A DNA stretch of 50,572 nucleotides from Gnetum montanum (lineage: Eukaryota; Streptophyta; Gnetopsida; Gnetales; Gnetaceae). Made by a program: the position numbers and the translations under genes. Of this stretch, positions 1 to 9,312 are shown piece after piece; position 1 is the first letter of the stretch; each line of letters opens with the position of its first letter. The stretch lies in NCBI GenBank assembly GCA_015680685.1, contig MNCI01033329.1:323089-373660 (forward strand), in the 5' to 3' direction. The notes below the pieces were generated by a model. It did not search any database. It saw only the letters and a program-made list of their open reading frames with translations, and was not told the DNA's origin.

Positions 1-1271
1 TTCACAAAACCAAGTACTTCATGGAAATCAAGGGACAACTTTATAAAGTCTACCCTGATGGCTTGGTTCGATGGTGTGTGCTCGATCAAGATTAATTAAA
101 AGTTCTTCAGGATGCTCATGAGGGCCCCTGTGGGGGTCATTATGCTGGGAGACGAACGACTACTAAGGTTGTGCTTGCAGGATATTATTGGCCAACACTA
201 TTTTGGGACGTCCATCATTTCACCCAATCCTATGAGTGCTACCAACATGATGGTGGAATGACTACTAGAATGGAGGGTCTGCAACAATGGATTCAGCCTT
301 TAGAACCCTTCGATATCTGGGGAATAGATTTTATGGGACCGATTACACCGATGTCCAATAGAAAAGCATATATAATCATTGCTGTTGATTACTTAACCAA
401 ATGGGCTGAAGTAGCCATTGTAACAAACTGCACATCATCTACAGCTACACGATTTGTATAACAACAAATCATTAACAAGTTTGGTGTGCCACATGCGCTC
501 ATTTTTGATAATGGAACACATTTTACGGGTGCAACCTTTTGGAAACTAATGCAACGCTTAGGGGTTGAGCATAAACTGACCACACCTTACCACCCCCAAG
601 CTAATGGTCAAGTCGAGGTTACTAATAGGGAGATTACAAGAATATTAACATGAACAATTAGCAAATTTAGGTGAGATTGGAGCATGAAACTGAACGACAC
701 TCTTTGGGCATATCATTCCACTTGGAAGCTTCCTATAGGATATTCTCCCTATGAGCTAGTGTACGGGAAACTTCCAAAACTCCCCATATAGAATGAGCTC
801 CATACACTGTCCATGGCTTGCGAACTTCACCTGGATCTCAACCTAGCACAAAAACAACGGTTAGCAACCTTGAATGTGTTGGACAAGAATAGATTGGTTG
901 CACTATTATTAAATGAGTTGCACAAGGCACACAGTAAACAACGTCATGACTTAAGGATCCGAAGGTTTAGGTACCAACCAGGAGATAAGGTCCTTTACTG
1001 GAACCCCACACATGTACCCCAACGTACAAAGTTTCAAACCTTGTGGGAAGGATCTTATATTATTCATACTACCTTCCCCTATGGAGCCATGATGATATAT
1101 AAGCCTGAAAGCCTGGATAAAAGGTTATTGATTAATGTACAACAAAAAAAACCTTTCCGCGAATCTGCAATAGCCAGTGCAAGTTACACCTCCACCAGCG
1201 AGCAACCTCACTCATTATTTCAAATCTCTCCCTTACAACTCAGTCATAGGGGAGATGGCCACCTATGCTGA
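1..1271 (+). pseudogene. Integrase of element C, broken
   Basis: This is the C-terminal pol portion: integrase, which joins element cDNA to host DNA. Translation shows the N-terminal zinc-binding region (AHEGPCGGHYAGR, then CYQHDG; the first expected Cys of the CxxC pair reads Tyr), then the core. All three catalytic acidic residues are visible: WGIDFMGP near 320, FDNGTHF near 505 and GQVEVTN near 610. A GPY/F-like C-terminal module follows near 1030-1110 (EGSYIIHTTFPYGAM). In-frame stops interrupt it near 94, 459, 652 and 788, so it is not functional as read. The first ~90 bases are the end of the RNase H to integrase linker. The homologous region of element B lies at 29600-30740. Confidence 0.9.
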
Positions 1272-1349
1272 TCATATGGGGCCCTCAGTGCTTTTTCAAT
1301 TTTTGTTTTACACATTTTTTTTACAACATTTTTATCTTATGCATTTTTG

Positions 1350-1408
1350 TTTTACAAATTTCTTTAACTTTTCTAATTTTTTTTTTACAAATTTCTTTAA
1401 CTTTTCTA
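1350..1408 (+). repeat. 33-bp-period tandem duplication
   Basis: A 26-bp segment beginning TTTTACAAATTTC occurs perfectly at 1350-1375 and 1383-1408, inside the T-rich tract after integrase. It is probably a replication-slippage duplication. Confidence 0.8.
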
Positions 1409-1448
1409 GTTTTTGTTTTACATCATCGTTATACTTTTTCCATTTTGT

Positions 1449-1564
1449 TTTTTACCTTTAAGTCACAATGTTGGTACCCAATAAGTATTGAAAATGATGG
1501 TATGAACTATTTTCATATTGATTGCTAATGTTTGATTTTTACCTTTAAGTCACAATGTTGGTAC
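1449..1564 (+). repeat. 29-bp direct repeat pair
   Basis: The 29-bp sequence beginning TTTTTACCTTTAAGTC and ending GTTGGTAC is present perfectly at 1449-1477 and 1536-1564, 87 bp apart. Element B has no equivalent pair, so the duplication is specific to this copy. Confidence 0.8.
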
Positions 1565-2430
1565 TAAGGTATGTTTATTTTGATATGGTAGGTAATGACA
1601 CCACTTCATCCATCCATCCACCAGTTTCTATGGTCTCTCTCGGCTTGGAAATGTACAGTCCCCTTCTAATAAGAACTTTAACTAATTGGTGACTATGTAT
1701 TTCTCAAACTAAGGAAGGACTCAAGGATTGCAAAGGGTGTGACTTCAAGGGAACTTGATGCTTTTTTATTGGCCGTTCTCTTGGGTGCTTGGATGTTTTC
1801 TTCTTGAGTTTTCTTGTCGTTCTGATGTTACCCAATTATTCGAAGCTGAGTCAATAAAAACAAGAAGTCTTTGCATGGTGTGGTTCTCATGCATAAAAAC
1901 ACAAAACACAAAAAGCAAAAAAAAAAGTGAGAATTTAAAGCACACCCCTTAGATGAAATAAATATTTGGGCTACAAGCATTGGTTATGGAACCAAAAGTG
2001 TTCCCTCTAACTGAGGCCCTTCTCACTTCCCATTCCCTCCTTTGTTTCATGGGAATGGTGGTGACTCTTGGCAAAGGCATTCTTGTTATCCTAGAGGATG
2101 GTTTGGTTGAATGCATTGATGCAAAGTCACTGGATGTGGTTGGTTCGAGGCTAGAGTTGGAATAAGACTTGCCAAGTCACATTAATCATAAAACACACAA
2201 GGGGCGGGGGACCGGCTTGTTCTTGGGATTCCATTCCATTCTCTTCTCTCCATCCTTCTCTCCATTGTTCACCTCATTGGTGATTGTATCATTAGTGTAT
2301 ATATTTTGGTTGATGCATTGTTTTCTTTTTGGTAAATGCTCGTGGTTAAGACTTTAACTCTTATTCCAAATGACATTCCCAAAGCCTACGAACTCTTTGA
2401 ATGTGCGTTTGTCAGGGCATTCAGGGCATG

Positions 2431-2455
2431 AGCCTGCTTTGGGGAGGACCCACTG
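2431..2455 (+). other. Conserved post-pol block (GGGGAGGACC)
   Basis: The stretch around CTTTGGGGAGGACCCACT recurs in element B at about 32115-32133 and in element A (minus strand) at about 20811-20840. In A and B it lies several hundred bases upstream of the internal promoter and the extra ORF. Conservation in otherwise decayed non-coding sequence suggests a cis function, such as RNA structure, splicing or packaging, but none is shown. Confidence 0.55.
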
Positions 2456-2637
2456 ACATTCCTATTTGGCGCATTAGTTAAATTCTTTTCCTTAACATTT
2501 TGTAATTAATTTTATTTTATTTTGTTTATTTGAATCTTGACATCCATTTCATCGATGCCATAGTTGTCCCTTTTTATCTATCTTTCTTACTCCTTTTCTT
2601 TCTCCATTCTAACGCTACCAGAGGTTCGTGATTATTC

Positions 2638-3021
2638 ATGGGGGTACAGGGCTTGATTTTTTTGATTTTTCTCCTAGCCCCAAATTTTTTGATTTTCTTC
2701 CTAACACCTACACCTTTGGTAGCCATCATCAATATATTCCCAGATCCATATTATCCATACCACAACCTACCCAATAAACCTACACCAAAGCAAGGTATTA
2801 ATTACATGATGATTCATTTACCCTTGTTAATATATGATTATGTTGTGTGTGTAGATGGTGATCATACAACAATGGATTGGATCTGGAGTAAACACTTGGA
2901 ATGGAGCAACGCTAAAGAAGCTATGCAAGGAGCAAGATCGATGGTGCACTTATGGATGGATAACAAAGGTGCAATCTTGGCATTGGCAATAGCAGCACTT
3001 CTTTCTCTCTCTCTTTCTTAG
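2638..3021 (+). other. 127-codon ORF, unrecognised
   Basis: The open frame occupies the place where A and B carry their extra 3' ORF, but I see no similarity to it. The N-terminal third is hydrophobic (LIFLIFLLAPNFLIFFL), the middle is Pro/Tyr-rich (FPDPYYPYHNLPNKP), and the end is a second hydrophobic segment (ALAIAALLSLSLS). A possible short intron (GT at 2795, AG at 2854) could be drawn but is below usual plant intron size. It may be a captured host fragment, an env-like remnant, or chance. Confidence 0.2.
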
Positions 3022-3205
3022 TTGCCAACTAAGGCCTGATGTCATTGTAATAAGGTGTTCACCCTTGTTGTCATGAATACCAGTTTTGTTAAGTCTTGTA
3101 ATAATGATCTGTTCACATGTCATCCCATTTGTTTCATTCCCCTAAATAATTCCATACCTTCTCAATATTATTGTAAGGAACTCGAGGACAAGTTTTCATT
3201 CAGTC

Positions 3206-3214
3206 ATGGGGGTC
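3206..3214 (+). other. Polypurine tract of element C
   Basis: ATGGGGGTC lies directly before the LTR start and follows a conserved box (GAACTCGAGGACAAG...) seen in all four gypsy elements of the window. It is the expected plus-strand primer. Confidence 0.75.
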
Positions 3215-3616
3215 TGATGAGACACGATTCGCACAAGCCGTGATATCACGTACGTGATATCACGTCGTCCCCTGCGATATCGCGTACATGATATCACGGT
3301 CCGCCATCAAATCTATAAATAAGAGACGACACTCCCCTTATTTCCCATCCTAGGCTTAAAGTAGGGAAACTCTAGTAATTTGATCACTCCAGAGATAGAA
3401 TATTTTTCATATGCCCATAGTAGGAGTCCCCAAGTGAACGGATCTTTATTCGAGCAGCTTTGTACCTAAACGCAAGTTATGTACGGCAATAAAGACAAGC
3501 TTTGTGGATAAACCTTGCAGTTCATGGAATAGGTTTTATTACCTGTTATTTCTTACATGTTATTTATTACCTACATTAGTGTGACATGAGTACGACTTGA
3601 TTACGAGCATTGACGA
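3215..3616 (+). repeat. 3' LTR of element C, truncated
   Basis: The LTR begins TGATGAGACACG. It contains a palindrome array (3239-3298), a TATA box (3314-3321), the R-region block CATAGTAGGAGTC near 3418, ATCTTTATTCGAG near 3443 and AATAAA at 3488-3493, all matching LTRs of A, B and H in order. Similarity stops near GAATGTGTCCG (about 3616). A complete LTR of this group is 835-965 bp, so roughly half is missing. Confidence 0.8.
3239..3321 (+). promoter_or_regulatory. U3 promoter of LTR C: GATATC array plus TATA
   Basis: GATATC occurs at 3242, 3256, 3276 and 3290, giving steps of 14, 20 and 14 bp. Positions 3239-3264 form one perfect 26-bp palindrome (CGTGATATCACG twice, joined through ACGTACGT). 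TATAAATA follows at 3314-3321. The array is CpG-rich in an AT-rich setting. Its place between LTR start and TATA is the place of enhancer or repressor sites in plant LTRs. The binding factor is unknown. Confidence 0.75.
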
Positions 3617-3855
3617 ATGTGTCCGATTTCTATAAATAAGAGATTTTTATTATGCAAGTAATATCGTTCTTCTCACTTGAAACTAAAATTAATTCATTAT
3701 CATTATACCTTAGAGAAAGGGGGAAGGACCAAGGGGAATGAAAAAGGGTATGACATCAAGAAAACTTGCTAATTTTTTACACTTCCTCTATAGGTCTTAC
3801 TATTTCATGTATTTATATCATTACTCATGTTTTAAATAAGTATTACCTTGTCATG

Positions 3856-4145
3856 TCACTAAAAAGACATGTTATCCATGCTTGAAGATAGTCCTCTAAT
3901 AAGGAAAGTAGATTAATTAATTAATTAATTCATAAAATAAAAATAATTTTTGGGGTACCACTAGAAAGACATGTACCCATGTCTAAAGGTAGGCTACTTC
4001 TAGGAATCCCAAAGGTCTCTTAGAGTAGTCTCATTATGTGACTAGAACAATATGTTACCTATGCCTATGGGGACTCCTCTAGTTTGATTAACATTAGCTA
4101 TGTGGTTGGAAATATATGTTACTAATGCTTAAAGATACCCATCTA
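3856..4145 (+). repeat. Four degenerate repeat units
   Basis: Units built on ACTAGAAAGACATGTTACC...ATGCCTAAAGGTA...CTCTAAT recur near 3856, 3954, 4035 and 4093. A single related unit is present in element B near 31627 and a decayed one in C near 1980. The region is therefore expanded in H. Unit length varies from about 60 to 100 bp. Confidence 0.55.
3912..3930. repeat. (TTAA/ATTA)n simple repeat
   Basis: Short ATTAATTAATT run inside the H post-pol region. Confidence 0.8.
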
Positions 4146-5615
4146 ATCAATTGTCAATTTTTTCCAAATTTTAATGTTTAATTAATTACTTAATCAAAAG
4201 CTACTTGTTTTCTTTAGTTGAGTAGTGATGTTTTCATATATTTGTGGTGGTCCTATGATGGTAAGTTCAAGATAATGTAATGTAATGTAATTTTATTAGA
4301 AAAGGTATGGAATTAGATTGAAACCTAGATAGATAGGTATGATGGTCATTTTAAACAAACTTAATACAAGAACCTATTTCATATATGGTAAGATATCTCA
4401 TGTTCTAATCTCTACAATTCCTTCTCATCTCATTATTCATCTTACTATTACATGTAATTATGCGCCTAATGATTTTGTATAGTATATTATAACATCCAAA
4501 ATAAGGTTTAATTATGTTTTTTAAAATGAAGACATGATCCACATTTAACTTTAAAGATGCCCATGGAGATCTATAGAAGTGGTTATGCAAGGGCATTTTG
4601 GCAAGAGCCTACTTTAGCAAGGAGATACTTGCATGAATTTTGTTGATCATAACTTTGATTCAAAACCTCACATCTTCAAGAATATCATATGTGACTTCTC
4701 TAAATTTGTGCATAATTTTGGAAATACTCATCAATTTTGATTTTTTTAAATAATTTTATATTAAATTTTCTTTAAAATTCAATATTTCATGGCCATGTGC
4801 ATTTGCAATATCTTATGAACCAAACCTTTAATTTTAGTTGTTCAAAAACTTGTGAGCTTTTAGAGTTAATATCATTTGTTGTGGAGGCTAAGGATGTGAT
4901 TTTTGAAAATTTTTTAAGGATTTATTTTCAATTATTATGTTAACTAATAGTAAAAATAATCAAAATGACTTAAACACTTTGATGATTTTAGTTACCTTAG
5001 AGACTTAGGAATATTATTTTACAATCACCTTAAGCCTAAATGATTTTTTTCAAATTTTAAGCTAACGAAGGATTCAAAAAGGGTTTAATAATTAAGTAAA
5101 AAATACAAAAACTAACTTTGATCCTTTAGTAATTGCAAATGATGCTAAAATGAATGCCTAATGTTAATGTTCTTTTGCAAGGAAAGGAAAAGAGGTCAAG
5201 AGAAGAACATAACCATTGAAAAATAATAGATACAAGAATCAAAGCTCAAACATCACATGTTCATTGGCTAGAAATCCATGGACTTATGAAAATAAATTTT
5301 AGTTCATCCATCAAAAGTTGTACATAAAAAGAAAAATGCCAACATAATAACCAAGGTCGGGAAAACTACAACTGCTAGCAATAACATGAAGATTCATCAT
5401 CAAAAAATTTTAAAGACTTATACAATTTTGTGAAAATTGATTTCTATGTATTTCTTTTTTCATTTTTTAATACATATAATTGAATAAATTTGTAATGCAG
5501 CATTCAAGTTTTATAATGTTAGTCAATCTAGTCTTGGTTACCCCATAGTTTTTGTAATGAAACTTTGTCTATTTATACAACTTAATAAAACAAATTTTAG
5601 GAAGTCATGGGGTTA

Positions 5616-6579
5616 TGATGAAGCATCATTTTTTAAGTGTATCAATCAATTACAATATCATAAATCCTACATCATATTTACATTAATGCACCTTAGTTGG
5701 GTGCTACATCTTATATGCTATGTTATAGTTGTGTCAATGCATGTGTATCAACACAACCTCATTGATACATATGTATCAACAAAGCCTGAAATGCATCAAC
5801 GCATATGTGTTGACACAATCTCATTATTTACTTATAAATATGCAAGTATCAACCACATATTTAGCACCATTTGATTAGTATTGCAGATAAACTCTTGTAG
5901 TTTTCTTATATAATCTTAACAAATAATCAATGAGTGTCTACAACATTGATTTGAGTCAATTGTATGACATCCTATTCAAGTGGTATTATACCTCAACATA
6001 ATCTGTGACTAACAATAAGATCAAGAATGATACATATTCATTGCAAAAATTTGACTTAAAATAGATTTACTTTTAATACAATTTACATTCTATATACTTA
6101 GTTAATATTTACATTTCTACGTACATTAATCACTGGCAGAATGAGTATGACCATTTTTGAGTATAAATACATATTCACTTAGTGGTCCTAGAAGCACTAT
6201 TATATGGTTCATCTAGTAGCATAATGCTTGGTAAAACCAATAGTGGATACATGAGTTTAGAACATATACGATAAGCTAGGAATAGGTACTTATCATCCTT
6301 AGGCTAGCCTTAGATTTAATTTTATTGTTAATTAGAGTAAATATGCTATTTTTATATTATTGATTAGTTTAGTTCAAGGCCCAAATAGTACATATGGCTC
6401 ACTTTAGACTAAACCATGAATGATAGAGCTATAACTAGTTCAAGTGAGAAGACAATAACCTATAATCAATACTTAATGATATAGATATCACACTAGTCCC
6501 ATCTATGGAATTTGACTAGATTTCACATGAACATTTTTTATCTATATTGTTGGGCATTGGGAACTCTTGCCACTCATCA
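5616..6579 (+). repeat. 3' LTR of element H
   Basis: It starts TGATGAAGCATCA after ATGGGGTTA and ends CACTCATCA. Internal order matches the LTRs of A and B: motif array, TATAAATA at 5833-5840, TATTCAAG...TATTATACCT near 5973, then CTTTAGACTAAACCAT near 6403 (also in A), and a GATATC-containing block near 6486. Sequence after 6579 does not match the tRNA-Asp primer site seen in A and B, so this is a 3' or solo LTR. Length is 964 bp. Confidence 0.75.
5730..5840 (+). promoter_or_regulatory. U3 promoter of LTR H: TATCAA array plus TATA
   Basis: The core TCAA or its inverse occurs at 5734, 5748, 5762 (inverted), 5776, 5796 and 5810 (inverted), giving steps of 14, 14, 14, 20 and 14 bp. A perfect 18-bp palindrome spans 5762-5779 (TTGATACAT and its inverse). 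TATAAATA is at 5833-5840. The motif differs from LTR C, but the phase, including one 20-bp step, is the same. Confidence 0.65.
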
Positions 6580-9312
6580 TTAAGAAAATTCTTTAATCAA
6601 AAGAATGTCCATTATAACCTGAAGCTAAGGCTCAACCACCAAAAGTACTAGGATTGAAAAAGGTAAGTATCTATTTTTTGTAATTAATTACTTAAATGCA
6701 GAATGTCAAATTTTAATTGATTGAATATTCTAATAATATCATATCTACTGAGAGAGTACCACCAGCATATATCCCACCTTGCAAAAAGTAAGGTAACAGA
6801 AAATTATGAGACTTAAATAAAATTAAATTCATGTATATTTTTTAATGCACAGAAATTTATTATCTTTTCTAGTGAAGTCTCATTACAAACCATATTTGTA
6901 AATGAAATCCCACCTCTTAGGTAAGGTATGCAATGGAATTGAATATCATTCCAACATGGGAATCCTTTTTTTAGTGTTTTGAGCTTGGTTGTAGGTTTGG
7001 ATTTATAGTAGAGCTTCTATTTGGATGGATTCATGCTACAGTCTTTTATTTCATAAGAAAGATTTTATTTTCATAAGTTATTCATATCACATTAGCACAT
7101 AGAATTTGATTTTTGGTTCTACAATAGCATATGCTTTTAATGGCTTCTCTCTCTACCATGTAAGCTTCTAGCTTTAACATTGTGCTTTAGAACTAATTTT
7201 TGGTTCTACATATCTTATCCAAAATGATTCTACAAACTTAGTATCATGTTCTTTCAAACTTTTTAATTTAGCTTAACTCCTAGTTTTATCTCTAGAAGCA
7301 ATTTTTCATTTTATAAAGGTAAATCAAATTGATTCTACCATGTCAGCTTCTTTTTTGTATGGACAGGGCTTAGTGGAATTGAGATAAGCAGTTTTAGAGC
7401 ATGTGTACATAAAGAAATTTAATCTAGCTAAGCTTGTAGAACCAACTAGTAGAACCATTTTTTGGTTATATAAAGAAATATGAGATGGTTCTACCATGTG
7501 AGGCTAGAGAGAGCACCAAATAGAACCACCTTATACGACCATTTTTTGGCCCTACAAAGGGCTCCTCCAGTCAGCTATGCCATATCAACTTCTAAAATGA
7601 GCACTTATTTAGATCAACACTATAACCATTTCTGGGTTCTAAGAAAGCTCATAAAAAATAACTCTACCATATAAGCATCTTCTTTCTACAAACAAGACAT
7701 GGTGGGACCAAGCTTAGCTTATTTTCAAATATGTGTGCTTTTGGATTTTTAATCCAACTTAACATTAGCTTTAGAATTATTTTTTTGGTTCTACAAGAAC
7801 ACTAATGTCACAACTTAGAAATTTGCATCAATTTAATTATTAATTCTTAAATACTATCATATGCATTTTAATAAATTAGTTATTTGTTGTTACTATTATT
7901 GATATTGTTGTTATTGTTAGTGTCCTATATAAGTGAATGTAATCTACTTGACAAGTTATTTTGTTAAAGTTTTGTATCTTTTATTTCACTACTATTTAAG
8001 CTCAATTATGAATTTTTTGAATATTTTATGATTAAATATTGAAATCATATTATCTCACAAATATTTTCATTTTATTAATTATTAAACTTTTATAAATAGT
8101 TGGCTATGCATATTCTATTCTTTATGCACATTTAGTTATGTAAATTTATGTTTTATTATGCACATATAGTTATGCATCTTTTATTTTTATTCTGCATATG
8201 TGATTATATAAGACTTTTTTCATGGAGCAATTTTGAACCTGAGCCCTACCTAAAACATATCCCTTATTACCTTTTGTTACTAAACTAGGATTTGGAGTTC
8301 ATTTTTAATTTTAATTAAATATTGTATAAATTAGCTTTCTTAAGGAAGTATGTCAAGATAATGTTCTATCTAAAATATAACCTTACCATTATGTTCAGGA
8401 TGTTTGAAAATGTTAGTTTTGACCCTTAGTTCACTAGAATTAGAGTTATGGTTTCTTTGATATCACATTTTCTAGTTTGTTTAAAATGTCATAAAGTTTT
8501 GACACTTGAGCTGGATGATTAGGTAGAACACTTGCTAAAGATCTCATAGGTTTAAATAGAATTTGATTTGGGCTCGTAATATAGGTGTTATGAATATTAG
8601 ATGCTTAGGATATGACTTAAGAGGAAAAATTTAGGAAATAGACTTAGGAAAATGTAAAGTTTAAAAATTATTTTAAAAAGTTAAAAACTAAATTTTAGAA
8701 AGAAAGGAAAAGTCAAAATGGGAAAAGAACATTACACTATCACCTCTATTTTTCTTTTTAAAATTATGCATTTTTTTCTTCTTTCTCCTCCATAACACAT
8801 TTTCTTTCATCATCTCTTTATTGCTTATTTTCTACCATTTGGTTTGCTCCTATTTTTTTAACAAAACTGTATCTTGTCATGTTTTTATTGAAAGACATTT
8901 TTATCCTTAATTCTTCATTTTGAAGCCAATTTCAACCTCATTTCTTTCATTCTATATGTAAGTATTATAAAATTTTGCTGCACTATATTGCTTTATTGTA
9001 TTTATGCTTTTAATTAATAATTTTTTTATCTATTTTGTTACTTTCTTTTGAGTTAGTCAATTAAGGTTAAATTCAAATAGTTGGGGTTTCATAACATCTT
9101 TATTAGTTATTTATAGGATATTTTATGAATAATTAATGGGGATGCTACAACTAACATCAAATAGCATTGACTCATCACATTAGCTCATAGAAGTAGCCTT
9201 TAAAACTAGTTTTTGGTTCTACAAAGCTCTTCCAAAATAATTCTGTAGTGTCAATAGTTTTCTTTCACACATGTAGGCAACGTTAAAAGCTCATTTTTAG
9301 TTTTCTAACTAT
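6580..9312. other. Unassigned AT-rich region
   Basis: No gene or complete element is recognised. Short shared phrases suggest old fragments of one repeat: an ATCACATTAGC(A/T)CATAGAA block followed within 10-25 bp by TTTTTGGTTCTACA occurs near 7086 and 9176, and TTTTTGGTTCTACA alone near 7197 and 7783. The stretch 7830-9150 holds nothing I can name. Confidence 0.5.
7111..9223. repeat. Dispersed TTTTTGGTTCTACA copies
   Basis: Copies lie at about 7111-7123, 7197-7210, 7783-7795 and 9211-9223. An inverted, self-complementary version (AGAACCAAAAATGGTTCT) lies near 9992 inside the E1 LTR. They may be remnants of a small inverted-repeat transposon or of E-family LTRs. The type is not settled. Confidence 0.4.

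Larger units (their letters stand above)
1272..3205 (+). other. Post-pol region of element C, largely non-coding
   Basis: This T-rich stretch lies between integrase and the 3' polypurine tract. It aligns in blocks with element B (30880-32340) and element H (3690-4200): the poly-T run, an AAAGGGTGTGACTTCAAGG-like block near 1733, the GGTTATGG block near 1981, and the GGGGAGGACCCACT block near 2440. In A and B the next items are an internal promoter and the extra ORF. Here the sequence from ~2460 does not resemble either, and only a 127-codon ORF of unknown meaning is seen. Confidence 0.65.
1..3616 (+). mobile_element. Ty3/gypsy element C, 3' part (Athila/Tat-like)
   Basis: The window opens inside the pol gene of a gypsy element. 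In order it shows the integrase zinc-binding region and core, the integrase C-terminus, a ~1.9 kb post-pol region, a polypurine tract and a 3' LTR beginning TGATGAGACACG at 3215. Integrase before the LTR on the same strand is the gypsy order. The LTR start, tract and post-pol blocks match those of elements A, B and H here, so it belongs to the same group. The LTR breaks off near 3616, where sequence of element H begins. The 5' part lies outside the window. The extra 3' ORF of A and B is missing. Confidence 0.85.
3617..5615 (+). other. Non-coding 3' internal region of element H
   Basis: About 2 kb with no ORF worth reporting. The first 600 bp carry post-pol blocks shared with C and B, including four degenerate repeat units. 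From about 4200 to 5550 it is featureless AT-rich DNA. The last 50 bp (TACAACTTAATAAAACAAATTTTAGG, split here only by position) resemble the conserved pre-LTR box of A, B and C in weaker form. Confidence 0.5.
3617..6579 (+). mobile_element. Ty3/gypsy element H, 3' part
   Basis: Post-pol sequence homologous to C and B begins by about 3690 (AAAAAGGGTATGACATCAAG against AAAGGGTGTGACTTCAAGG in C). It ends in a weak polypurine tract and a 964-bp LTR at 5616-6579 with TGATGA...TCATCA ends. No pol or extra ORF remains. The abrupt join to the broken LTR of C suggests a deletion that removed the end of C's LTR and the 5' part of H. Confidence 0.7.

Noticed and set aside
2795-2854. Possible 60-bp intron in the ORF of element C
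   Set aside because: GT and AG are present, but the length is below usual plant introns and no exon similarity is known.
5557-5874. 105-codon plus-strand ORF
   Set aside because: It overlaps the polypurine tract and the U3 array of LTR H, which explain the sequence better than a gene.
9308-9312. ACTAT as target duplication of E1
   Set aside because: The right flank reads ACTCA; three matching bases of five are too few to call.
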